Assembly: GCF_901482605.1 (NCBI RefSeq)
Contig: NZ_LR590481.1
Location: forward strand, 2,294,001 to 2,358,000
Source of the DNA: Hathewaya histolytica
GTDB lineage: Bacteria > Bacillota > Clostridia > Clostridiales > Clostridiaceae
Length of the DNA stretch: 64,000 nt
Direction of reading: 5' to 3'
Positions 16,905 through 25,416 of this stretch are shown piece after piece (position 1 is the first letter of the stretch; every line of letters begins with the position of its first letter). The position numbers and the translations under genes are program-made. The notes under the pieces were generated by a model. The model was not told the DNA's origin, ran no database searches, and saw only the letters and a list, made by a program, of their open reading frames with translations.

Positions 16905-19900
16905 TTATTTTATAACTTCTATATATATTTTAAGTTCTTCACCATTTATCTTAATATCATTATACTCTCTATTCTCATTGTATAAAATTTCAACTGTTAA
17001 AGTTTCTCTTTTTATTGTATCCTCGTATTTCTTCACTACAGCCTCTAAAACTTTATTATCATCTATATATAATTTAATTTTATCAGCAACTTCAAATCCA
17101 CTATCTTTTCTCATGTTTTGAATCTTACTTAATATTTCTCTTACCTGTCCTTCTTCTTTTAATTCTTCAGTTATTGTAGTATCTAATAAAACTCCTAGAT
17201 CTCCTTCCCCTGAAAAAGCATAGCCTTCCAAGCCTTGCATTGTAACAAGTAAGCTCTCTTTGTTAAATTCTATATCGGTGCCTTCTACATTAATAATTAC
17301 ACTCTCACCATTACTTACTCTTTGAGCTAATTCCATTTGATTCTGAGAAGCTAATGCTTTTCTTATTTGAGGAATTAATTTACCATACTCCCTACCTAAT
17401 ACTGGAAGGTTAGGTTTTATTTCAAAGTTAACGTATTGAGATACATCAGCCCCAAACTCTATTCCCTTAATATTAAGTTCATCCTTAATTATGTCTCCAT
17501 AATACTCAGGTATAGACTTTGTAGATAGAAGCATTTTAGAAAGTGGTTGCCTATTCTTAATATTAGCTCCATTTCTAGCTGATCTTCCTAGTTTAACTAC
17601 TTTGTATGCAATTGACATTTCCTTTTCTAACTTCTCATCAATTAAAGACTCACAAGCTAGTGGCCAAGCACATAAATGAACACTGTCTGGTTCGCTATTA
17701 TCAAGACCTTTTACAAGGTTTTGGTAAACTTCTTCTGTCATAAATGGTATAAATGGAGATGCTATTTTACTAAATGTAACTAACACATTATATAAAGTTA
17801 CATAAGCTCCAATCTTATCTTCTGTTAAATCCTCTGACCAGAATCTAGAACGATTTCTTCTTACATACCAATTAGATAATTCATCTACAAATTCTTCGAG
17901 AGCTAAAGCGGCATCTGTTATTCTATAATTATCTAAATCTTCTTCAATTGTATTAATTAATGAATTTAATTTTGAAATTATCCACTTATCCATAACATTT
18001 TTAGACTTAAAATCTTTGTATTCTAAAGGATTGAATTTATCTATATCAGCATAAAGTACATAGAAAGAATATACATTCCATAAAGTACTTAAGAATTTTC
18101 TTTGAGCTTCAGATACATCATCTCCTGAAAATCTAGTTGGAAGCCATGGTGCACTAGCTGTATAGAAATGCCATCTTGTAGCATCGGCTCCTTGGTTTTC
18201 TAAAACTTCAAATGGTTCAACTATATTCCCTTTAGATTTTGACATTTTAATGCCTTTTTTATCTAAAACGTGACCTAGAACTATACAGTTTTCAAATGGT
18301 GCCTTATCAAATAAAATAGTTGAAATTGCAAGTAATGTATAGAACCATCCTCTTGTTTGGTCAACAGCTTCCGAAATAAATTGTGCTGGGAAATTCTTTT
18401 CAAATAACTCTTTATTTTCAAATGGATAATGATGCTGTGCAAAAGGCATCGATCCAGAATCAAACCAACAGTCAATAACTTCCTTAGTTCTCTTCATCTC
18501 TTTGCCACATTTTGAACAATTTAAGTGTACTTCATCTATATAAGGCTTATGAAGTTCTAATTCTTCTTTAACTTCTACACCTTTTTCCTTTAACTCTTCT
18601 CTACTACCTATACATTCTTTGTGTCCACACTCACATTCCCAAATAGGAAGTGGAGTACCCCAATATCTATCCCTACTAATACCCCAATCGATATTGTTTT
18701 CTAGGAATTTTCCCATTCTTCCGTTTTTGATGTTATCTGGTAACCAGTTTATACTTTGATTGTTTTTAATTAAATTCTCTTTTACTGCTGTAGTTCTAAC
18801 AAACCAACTATCTTTTGGATAATATAAAAGCGGGGTATCACATCTCCAGCAATGTGGATATGAGTGAGTAAACTTTTCTGATTTATAAAGCATATTATTC
18901 TCATTCATATAATCTATTATCTTAGGATCTGCTTTTTTAACAAATAACCCTTTCCAAGGCTCAACAGATTCTACAAAGCATCCACTCTTATCTACTAAAT
19001 TAATTAAAGGAAGACCATGTTTCTTACATACAAGGCTGTCATCTTCACCATAAGCTGGTGCTGTATGTACAATACCAGTACCATCCGTTAAAGTTACAAA
19101 GTCACCATGGATTATATAAAAGGCTTTTTCCTCTGGAGTTTCAAATTTAAATAATTGTTCATACTCCATACCTAAAATATCTTCACCCTTGAATTCTTTA
19201 ACTATACTATAATCTTCTCCTAAAACCTTAGGCGCTAATTCCTTAGCTAAAATATATATTTCTTCATTTTGCTTAACTTCTATATAATCATATTTCTTAT
19301 TTATGGTTAAAGCTATATTACTTGGAAGTGTCCAAGGTGTTGTCGTCCAAGCTAGGAAGTATTTATTTTCTTCTCCCTTAACTTTAAACTTTACAAAAGC
19401 TGTTGATTCTTTTACATCTTTATATCCTTGAGCAACCTCATGAGAAGATAGTGCTGTTCCACATCTTGGGCAATAAGGCATTATCTTATGACCTTTGAAT
19501 AGTAAGTCCTTATCCCACATCTGTTTCAATGCCCACCATACTGATTCTATATAGTTATCATCATAAGTTATATATGGATTATCCATATCAACCCAGTAAG
19601 CAATTTTTTCAGACATATCTTTCCAAAGACTTGTGTACTTAAATACACTATCCTTACACTCTTTAACAAACTTTTCTACACCATAACTCTCAATTTGTTC
19701 TTTTCCTGAGATTTTAAGCATTTTTTCAACTTCTAATTCTACTGGAAGTCCATGAGTATCCCATCCTGCTTTTCTTATAACCTTATATCCCTTCATAACT
19801 TTATATCTTGGGATTAAATCTTTCATAACTCTTGTTAAAATATGACCTATATGTGGCTTACCATTTGCCGTTGGAGGTCCATCAAAAAATGTAAAGTACT

Positions 19901-20015
19901 CACCATCTTGGTTTAATTCAAAGCTTTTTTTAATTATTTCTTTATTATTCCAAAATTCAGCTATTTCCTTTTCTCTTTGAACAAAACTCTTTGAAGTATC
20001 GATTTTTTTGTACAT
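16905..20015 (-). CDS. ileS: Isoleucine-tRNA ligase (type 2-like)
   Basis: A 1036-residue class I synthetase. [17 protein letters not shown] has the HIGH box at 55-58 and [12 protein letters not shown] has the KMSKS loop near residue 590; the long insertion between them is the editing domain ([11 protein letters not shown] region). The N-terminal sequence [18 protein letters not shown] and the lack of the C-terminal zinc finger of E. coli-type enzymes point to the type 2 (eukaryote-like) IleRS group, whose members are often less sensitive to mupirocin. Start ATG follows GAAGGAG. It is controlled by the T-box leader upstream. Confidence 0.96.
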   Translation of the reverse strand: MYKKIDTSKSFVQREKEIAEFWNNKEIIKKSFELNQDGEYFTFFDGPPTANGKPHIGHILTRVMKDLIPRYKVMKGYKVIRKAGWDTHGLPVELEVEKMLKISGKEQIESYGVEKFVKECKDSVFKYTSLWKDMSEKIAYWVDMDNPYITYDDNYIESVWWALKQMWDKDLLFKGHKIMPYCPRCGTALSSHEVAQGYKDVKESTAFVKFKVKGEENKYFLAWTTTPWTLPSNIALTINKKYDYIEVKQNEEIYILAKELAPKVLGEDYSIVKEFKGEDILGMEYEQLFKFETPEEKAFYIIHGDFVTLTDGTGIVHTAPAYGEDDSLVCKKHGLPLINLVDKSGCFVESVEPWKGLFVKKADPKIIDYMNENNMLYKSEKFTHSYPHCWRCDTPLLYYPKDSWFVRTTAVKENLIKNNQSINWLPDNIKNGRMGKFLENNIDWGISRDRYWGTPLPIWECECGHKECIGSREELKEKGVEVKEELELHKPYIDEVHLNCSKCGKEMKRTKEVIDCWFDSGSMPFAQHHYPFENKELFEKNFPAQFISEAVDQTRGWFYTLLAISTILFDKAPFENCIVLGHVLDKKGIKMSKSKGNIVEPFEVLENQGADATRWHFYTASAPWLPTRFSGDDVSEAQRKFLSTLWNVYSFYVLYADIDKFNPLEYKDFKSKNVMDKWIISKLNSLINTIEEDLDNYRITDAALALEEFVDELSNWYVRRNRSRFWSEDLTEDKIGAYVTLYNVLVTFSKIASPFIPFMTEEVYQNLVKGLDNSEPDSVHLCAWPLACESLIDEKLEKEMSIAYKVVKLGRSARNGANIKNRQPLSKMLLSTKSIPEYYGDIIKDELNIKGIEFGADVSQYVNFEIKPNLPVLGREYGKLIPQIRKALASQNQMELAQRVSNGESVIINVEGTDIEFNKESLLVTMQGLEGYAFSGEGDLGVLLDTTITEELKEEGQVREILSKIQNMRKDSGFEVADKIKLYIDDNKVLEAVVKKYEDTIKRETLTVEILYNENREYNDIKINGEELKIYIEVIK

Positions 20016-20063
20016 ATATTTTTACTCCTTCCGTTTCTATATTTTAATTATATCCATTATAAA

Positions 20064-20334
20064 ATAAAAAACTCCGTCCAAAATAGGACGAAGTTAAATT
20101 CTTCGCTATACCACCTATGGTAGTTATACATTCAAGTACACATTTATACCCTATCCTTTAACGCAGGATTACGTAAAAGCTTACTAAAGTTTCAGCTCTA
20201 GGCTCCTAGGTGATTTTCACTAATCTTCCACTATGGGTTCGCACCTCATCCCACTCTCTGAAAGTTTACGGATTAATTACTCTTCCTAATCAAAACCTTT
20301 ATAACATAATTTTTTATATATTATAGTTAATTAT
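20064..20334 (-). ncRNA. T-box leader of ileS, Ile specifier
   Basis: The minus-strand leader has all T-box parts. The T-box itself (TAGGTGGTATAGCGAAG) lies around 20101-20117. The terminator pairs AACTTCGTCC with GGACGGAGTT and ends in a T-run (20066-20095). In the lower stem I the codon ATC sits at 20212-20214, in GTGAAAATCACCTAGG, at the place specifiers occupy in known leaders, so uncharged tRNA-Ile should prevent termination. A promoter TTGACT (20364-20369), 17 bases, TATATT (20341-20346) lies just upstream. Confidence 0.9.
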
Positions 20335-20540
20335 AAATATAATATAACTATTTTATTTCATATAGTCAATAGATTGTATAATAAATTATATAATGAATCT
20401 ACATAGTATTTCAACTGGTAAATATAAAAAATTAACACTCTAGACTTATTTATTCAAACTATTTTTCATTCTTTCCTTGTATACTAAATATAATGCATAC
20501 AAACTATAGTATATAATACTTTAATTAAGGATGTGATATT

Positions 20541-21182
20541 TTGAAAATCAAGTGGCTTGGACACTCTAGTTTTTTAATAATCTCTAAAAATGATAAAAAA
20601 ATTCTTATCGATCCTTTTGATGACACTATAGGATATGAAGTTTACAAAGAAAAAGCAGATATACTTCTAATAAGTCACCACCATTTTGACCATAACTGTC
20701 TTCAATATGTAAGCGGGGATTATGTAGTTATAGATAGTCATGGAAAGTTTTTAATAGATGATATTAAAATAAAGGGATTTAAATCATATCATGATAAGTT
20801 TAATGGGGCAAAAAGAGGAGAAAACACAATATTTAAGGTGGAAGTTGATGGTATAACTCTTTGTCATCTAGGTGATTTAGGACATCTTCTTACACTAAAA
20901 GAAATTCAAATCCTAGGTAATATAAATATATTATTAATACCAGTAGGTGGAAATTACACTATAGATAATAAAGAGGCTTACTCAGTATGTCGTTCAATAA
21001 AGAGCAATTTAGTTATACCTATGCATTATAAAACTCCTAGATTAAATTTTGAACTTTCAGGTATAGAAGATTTTTTAATTAATTTTACCCATAGTGAAAA
21101 AATAGATAGTAATATATTAGACATAGAGGACTTACAACCTATTAGAAATTTAGAAAATAAATTGTTTATTTTAGATTATTAA
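20541..21182 (+). CDS. Metallo-beta-lactamase-fold hydrolase
   Basis: A 213-residue protein of the L-ascorbate-6-phosphate-lactonase-like / UPF0173 branch of the metallo-beta-lactamase fold. Metal ligands: HSSFLI near residue 8, SHHHFDHN (about 51-58), CHLGDLGH and PMHYKTP. Substrate unknown. The start is TTG, 6 bases after GGATGTG. It reads away from the ileS leader and is alone on its transcript. Confidence 0.85.
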   Translation: MKIKWLGHSSFLIISKNDKKILIDPFDDTIGYEVYKEKADILLISHHHFDHNCLQYVSGDYVVIDSHGKFLIDDIKIKGFKSYHDKFNGAKRGENTIFKVEVDGITLCHLGDLGHLLTLKEIQILGNINILLIPVGGNYTIDNKEAYSVCRSIKSNLVIPMHYKTPRLNFELSGIEDFLINFTHSEKIDSNILDIEDLQPIRNLENKLFILDY

Positions 21183-21325
21183 TATACAATATAAATTATA
21201 TAAATAGTAACTTAAAATTAATATTTATATTTTTTATAAATTACTTTACAAAATATAAATAATTTAATTAAATATAATAGTAATCTATAATTATATATAA
21301 ATTCATATAAAAGGAGTGAAGCTCT

Positions 21326-22018
21326 ATGCGTAAAAATGTACCAATAATTAATGGCACTTTAAGAAACCATATGATACAAGTACCTAATGCCATAAGAGAT
21401 GCCAGTGGTATTGTGATATTTGGTAAAAGATTAAAGTCTTTCTTATTTACCACAGATGTTGCTTTAATAAAAAATACTAATGCTGACGCTATTATAGCTG
21501 TCTATCCATTTACCCCTCAACCAATAATAACAGCTTCACTACTCCTAGCAGCAGATGTTCCAATTTTTTGTGGTGTAGGTGGTGGAATTACTACTGGAAA
21601 AAGAGTAGTTAATTTAGCATTAGATGCTGAGTTTAAAGGAGCTTTGGGGGTAGTAGTAAATAATCCTACTCCAAATGAAGTTATAACTCAAATGAGAGAA
21701 ACTATAGATATACCTATTATAGTTACTGTAGTTTCAGAATTTGAAGATATCGAGGCAAGAATAGCCTCTGGAGCCACTATTCTTAACGTATCAGGTGCTA
21801 AAAGGACTGCACATATCGTAAGAAAGATAAGAGAAAGGTTTCCTGATTTCCCTATCATAGCTACTGGTGGTCCTACAGAAGACACTATAAGAGAAACTAT
21901 AGCAGCTGGTGCCAATGCTATAACATACACTCCACCTGCAGCTGGTGACATACTAAATGAAATCATGCTTAGCTATAGAGCGAATTATAAAAACGATTAT
22001 GAAGATGAACAAAATTAA
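21326..22018 (+). CDS. TIM-barrel protein of unknown function
   Basis: A 230-residue soluble protein with the repeating beta-alpha pattern of a TIM barrel: ADAIIAVYPF, VPIFCGVGGGITTG, GALGVVVNN, IPIIVTVVSE, GATILNVSGA and FPIIATGGPTEDTIRETIAAGANAITYTPP. The two glycine-rich loops (CGVGGGITTG and ATGGPTEDT) look like phosphate-binding loops of ThiE- or NanE-like barrels, but I cannot name a substrate. Such proteins are common in clostridia, often labelled only hydrolase. Start ATG follows AAAGGAG. Confidence 0.75.
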   Translation: MRKNVPIINGTLRNHMIQVPNAIRDASGIVIFGKRLKSFLFTTDVALIKNTNADAIIAVYPFTPQPIITASLLLAADVPIFCGVGGGITTGKRVVNLALDAEFKGALGVVVNNPTPNEVITQMRETIDIPIIVTVVSEFEDIEARIASGATILNVSGAKRTAHIVRKIRERFPDFPIIATGGPTEDTIRETIAAGANAITYTPPAAGDILNEIMLSYRANYKNDYEDEQN

Positions 22019-22041
22019 AGGGATACTATAGTATCCCTTTA
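22017..22041. terminator. Bidirectional terminator
   Basis: A 24-base perfect palindrome (AAAGGGATACTA / TAGTATCCCTTT, 22017-22040) between convergent genes, ending in a T-run on plus. Confidence 0.85.
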
Positions 22042-22569
22042 TTAATAATTTAATTGAATTATTTTACCTAACTCTAAGCTCTTTTTCACATCTATGATTC
22101 TCTGATTCCTAGATCCTCTATACTTTAAACTATGATTCTTCTGTGATTCCATAAATCTCCCATCTACAATTACATCAATACTATCTAAGAGCTCCTTCCA
22201 AAATGCCTTTTCATCTAAATGCTTTAGAATATATTCGAAAGTATAACCCGTATAACACCAAATATTTAAACCTAAATTTTTAACTTCTTGTGCTAAGTAA
22301 TAAAAACTTTCTGCTTGTTCTAAAGGATCTCCTCCACTAAAAGTAACTCCATTTATTATAGGGTTATCCTTTAAATCATCTATTAAATTTTTAATACTAA
22401 AAATTTCTCCCCCATGAAAACTGTGTGTGTGTTTATTAAAACAGCCTTCACAATTATGTGTACATCCTTGGGAAAAAAATACTCTCCTTATACCTGGCCC
22501 GTTAGCTAAACTCTCAAAAATTATCCCTGAAAGTCTTATATTCCTATCTTCTGTATTCACATATATCAC
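22042..22569 (-). CDS. nrdG: Anaerobic ribonucleotide reductase activating protein
   Basis: A 175-residue radical SAM enzyme. FFSQGCTHNCEGCFNKHTH carries the CxxxCxxC that binds the 4Fe-4S cluster, and GVTFSGGDPLEQ is the SAM-binding GGE-like motif. It makes the glycyl radical on NrdD. It follows nrdD immediately (stop TAG and GTG are adjacent); a GTG three codons in (22560) has a better ribosome site (AGGTGA) and may be the true start. Confidence 0.95.
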   Translation of the reverse strand: MIYVNTEDRNIRLSGIIFESLANGPGIRRVFFSQGCTHNCEGCFNKHTHSFHGGEIFSIKNLIDDLKDNPIINGVTFSGGDPLEQAESFYYLAQEVKNLGLNIWCYTGYTFEYILKHLDEKAFWKELLDSIDVIVDGRFMESQKNHSLKYRGSRNQRIIDVKKSLELGKIIQLNY

Positions 22570-24699
22570 CTATTTACTTACATAGTCAGTATATCCTTTT
22601 TTACTACTAGTGTGAGTAACTCTATCTTCTCTTTCATAATACTTACCTGCTCCAAACCTTTCATCTAGACTTAAATAACCTGTAACTCTTGATATTCCCT
22701 GAATATCTTTACCTCCACAAACTGGACAGCTTTCTTCCCCTGTCTGTAGGTATGTTCCACAACTTCTACAATATCTTATATGAAAATTAATGCCTATATA
22801 ACTTATATTTGTCTTACTATAAGCATAATTTAATATAGACATTATAGCATCTCCTGTAGGACAATCATCTACCTCTAGATAAGTTATATGCCCACCATTG
22901 CACAAGCTATGATATGGTGCCTCTATATCTATTTTATCCTTTATAGAAATTGGATATCCAACTGGAACATGGTAACTATTAGTATAGTAATTCTTATCAG
23001 TAACTCCCTTTATTTCCCCAAATACTTTTCTATCTTGAACTATAAATTTACCACTCAATCCTTCCGCTGGTGTTGCGTATGTACTCCAGTTTAGCTTTGT
23101 TTCTTCTGTAGCCTTATCTGTATAATCTCTAATATAGTTTATTATATCAATACCTAAATTTCTAGATTCCACATCTTCGCCATGATGCTTTCCTGTTATT
23201 GCTACTAAAGCTTCTGCAAGACCTATAAATCCTATGGCGAAACTTCCTTGTTTCAGTATAGGTTCGATAGAATCATCTCCACTTAAATTTTCTGATCCTT
23301 TTAATAAATTTTGACCGGCTATAAAAGGAAGATCCTTTACTTTTAATTTTTTTAATACATCATATCTATGAAGTAAAGATTCTTTTGCTAAATCTAACTT
23401 ATTTCTTAAAAGTTCAAAGAATTTATTTCTATCACCCTTTGCCATTAATCCTAACCTTGGTAAATTAATAGTAGTTGGGGCTATATTTCCTCTTCCCTTT
23501 GTTCCTGGTTCACCATTTACATTAGAACATATATATGTTCTACATCCCATAGTAGCTGGAACTACCCCAATATCAAAATATTTCTTATTAAAATCAGCAT
23601 CTAAATTCATAAAGGTAGGATTCATCCTTTTACTTGCAACTCTACATGCAAGTTCATATAAGTAATAAAACGGAGCTTCTTTTTCTCTATTTACCCCTGA
23701 TTTAACTCTAAAAATTATATTTGGGAAAATAGGTTGTTCTCCTTTCCCAAGTCCTTTTTCATATTCTAATAAGAATAACTCACATACTAGTGCCGCATCT
23801 TTTGAATTTGGTATTCCTATATTAATAGAACTAAAAGGAACTTGAGACCCTGCACGAGAATGCATAGTATTTAAATTATATACAATACCTTGCATAGCCT
23901 GACTTATAGATCTCCTTAGTTTTTCTTCCGTTAACTGTTCTAACTTCTCACCGTCTATACCATAACCCTTAAGTTCTCTTTTAATTTCTTCTCTAGTTGG
24001 CTGTATAAAACTAGCCATATCATTATCAAAATCCGGATGTGACTGCCCCCCGAACATATCATTTTGTGTTGATTGTAGTAAAATACATGAAAGTTCAGCA
24101 GCTGAGTCTATTCTTTTAGGTTGATTTATTGTTCCATAACCCGTATTAAATCCTCTTTGTAAAATTTCTTTAGTGGGTATATGTAAACAATTGATTGTAA
24201 GATTATAACTATCTAAATCATGATAATATAAGTCACCATTTTCATGTAACTTTGCCAAATACTTAGGCATCATTGAAAGGTTATGCCATTTATTAGATTC
24301 ACTAGCTATTCTAAGTAGTTTTGAACTGAAGTTATTTCCTACATTTGCATTATCCCTATCAGTTTCTACTCCTATTTTATTTATAGCTTTCATTAAATCT
24401 GATTTTATCTCTCTTATTCTATCTCTTTCTTTTCTATAGTTTGAATATGCAACGCCAACATCTTTATGTCCATTACTTAAAAGCATTTTCTCTACTATGT
24501 TTTGGATTTCCTCTACATTTAACTCTTTCTTATCTAATTTTTTTATCCTAATTAAAGCTTCATTTTTAAAAGTTTCTATTTCCTCTGTACTAAATACATA
24601 TCCTATCTCATCCGCTGCTCCTTTAAGGGCTTTAGATATTTTGGAGGAATCAAAGTTTGTTTTTCTACCATCACGCTTAACTACATATAGCATATACAT
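22570..24699 (-). CDS. nrdD: Anaerobic ribonucleoside-triphosphate reductase
   Basis: A class III ribonucleotide reductase of 709 residues. Residues 1-90 are the ATP-cone (VVKRDGRKTNFDSSKISKAL). The core follows, then a zinc site (CRSCGTYLQ and CPVCGG) and the C-terminal glycyl-radical loop RVTGYLSLDERFGAGKYYER. It reduces NTPs to dNTPs without oxygen, normally using formate. The ATG at 24699 follows AAGGGGG; a GTG five codons earlier overlaps that site. Cotranscribed with nrdG from the promoter at 24743-24771. Confidence 0.96.
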   Translation of the reverse strand: MYMLYVVKRDGRKTNFDSSKISKALKGAADEIGYVFSTEEIETFKNEALIRIKKLDKKELNVEEIQNIVEKMLLSNGHKDVGVAYSNYRKERDRIREIKSDLMKAINKIGVETDRDNANVGNNFSSKLLRIASESNKWHNLSMMPKYLAKLHENGDLYYHDLDSYNLTINCLHIPTKEILQRGFNTGYGTINQPKRIDSAAELSCILLQSTQNDMFGGQSHPDFDNDMASFIQPTREEIKRELKGYGIDGEKLEQLTEEKLRRSISQAMQGIVYNLNTMHSRAGSQVPFSSINIGIPNSKDAALVCELFLLEYEKGLGKGEQPIFPNIIFRVKSGVNREKEAPFYYLYELACRVASKRMNPTFMNLDADFNKKYFDIGVVPATMGCRTYICSNVNGEPGTKGRGNIAPTTINLPRLGLMAKGDRNKFFELLRNKLDLAKESLLHRYDVLKKLKVKDLPFIAGQNLLKGSENLSGDDSIEPILKQGSFAIGFIGLAEALVAITGKHHGEDVESRNLGIDIINYIRDYTDKATEETKLNWSTYATPAEGLSGKFIVQDRKVFGEIKGVTDKNYYTNSYHVPVGYPISIKDKIDIEAPYHSLCNGGHITYLEVDDCPTGDAIMSILNYAYSKTNISYIGINFHIRYCRSCGTYLQTGEESCPVCGGKDIQGISRVTGYLSLDERFGAGKYYEREDRVTHTSSKKGYTDYVSK

Positions 24700-24710
24700 G
24701 GTACCCCCTT

Positions 24711-24771
24711 GCACAATATATTGAACAAACCATACTTGGAATATTATACGCTCTTAATATATTATTATCAA
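24711..24771 (-). promoter_or_regulatory. nrdDG promoter with NrdR-like box
   Basis: -35 TTGATA (24766-24771), 17 bases, -10 TATAAT (24743-24748). Downstream of the start point lies GCACAATATATTGAAC (24711-24726 as written on plus). It matches the core of the known NrdR box (acaCwAtATaTwGtgt) at 12 of 16 positions. NrdR sites normally occur in pairs about three helix turns apart; I see no convincing second box. Confidence 0.55.
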
Positions 24772-24919
24772 TTTTCAATTTAAGGTATATCACTAAATTA
24801 ACGTAATTTTGCCTTAATATCTTATATTTCTTATATTTTTTATCCCTATTCTAATATTGACATAATATAAAATATATAAATAAGTTTTTCTTAATATTTA
24901 ATAAAAAATATTTTCTATA

Positions 24920-24998
24920 TTGATTGTCCACTAAATTAATGTTATCATATATTCAAAGAACATATGAATATATGCTCATATGTTTATATGAATATATT
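24920..24998 (+). promoter_or_regulatory. cadC-cadA promoter and ArsR/CadC-type operator
   Basis: -35 TTGATT (24920-24925), 17 bases, -10 TATCAT (24943-24948). Overlapping the -10 is a perfect 10-bp inverted repeat, CATATATTCA (24946-24955) and TGAATATATG (24965-24974), spaced 9 bases. A further half-site TGAATATAT lies at 24989-24997. This is the usual shape of ArsR-family (CadC/CzrA) operators, so the cadC product very likely represses its own operon until metal binds. Confidence 0.8.
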
Positions 24999-25013
24999 AT
25001 GGAGTTGATACTA

Positions 25014-25391
25014 ATGCTTAAAAATAAAGATTCCAAGCAACCTATTGAAGTATGCAAGTGTAATGTAATACACGAAGATATAGTTGATAAAGTAAAAAAA
25101 GAAATGCTAGATGAAGATACATTGCAAGATATTTCAGATCTCTTTAAAGTTTTTTCAGATTCTACAAGAATAAAAATAATTTTTATTTTATTTAAATCTG
25201 AAATGTGTGTATGTGATATAGCAACATTGCTCCAAATGAATCAATCAGCTATATCCCATCAACTTAGAGTTCTAAAACAAGCTAGACTTGTAAAATACAG
25301 AAAAGAAGGCAAATCAGTATACTATTCTCTTGACGATAACCATATTGAAGATATCTTCCATATGGCCCTAGATCATATAAATGAAGACTAA
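25014..25391 (+). CDS. cadC: ArsR-family metal-sensing repressor (CadC-like)
   Basis: A 125-residue winged-helix repressor. The helix-turn-helix is around LLQMNQSAISHQLRVLKQARLV (as LLQMNQSAIS plus HQLRVLKQARLV). EMCVCDIATLL is the CadC-type metal motif on the DNA-recognition side, and CKCNVIHED near residue 14 gives the N-terminal thiols, together the alpha-3N site for Cd, Pb or Zn. The ATG at 25014 follows GGAG; an upstream extension of 30 codons runs through the operator and is unlikely. Directly followed by cadA (25-base gap). Confidence 0.93.
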   Translation: MLKNKDSKQPIEVCKCNVIHEDIVDKVKKEMLDEDTLQDISDLFKVFSDSTRIKIIFILFKSEMCVCDIATLLQMNQSAISHQLRVLKQARLVKYRKEGKSVYYSLDDNHIEDIFHMALDHINED

Positions 25392-25416
25392 GACTTAAAT
25401 AAGGGGTGAATATATA

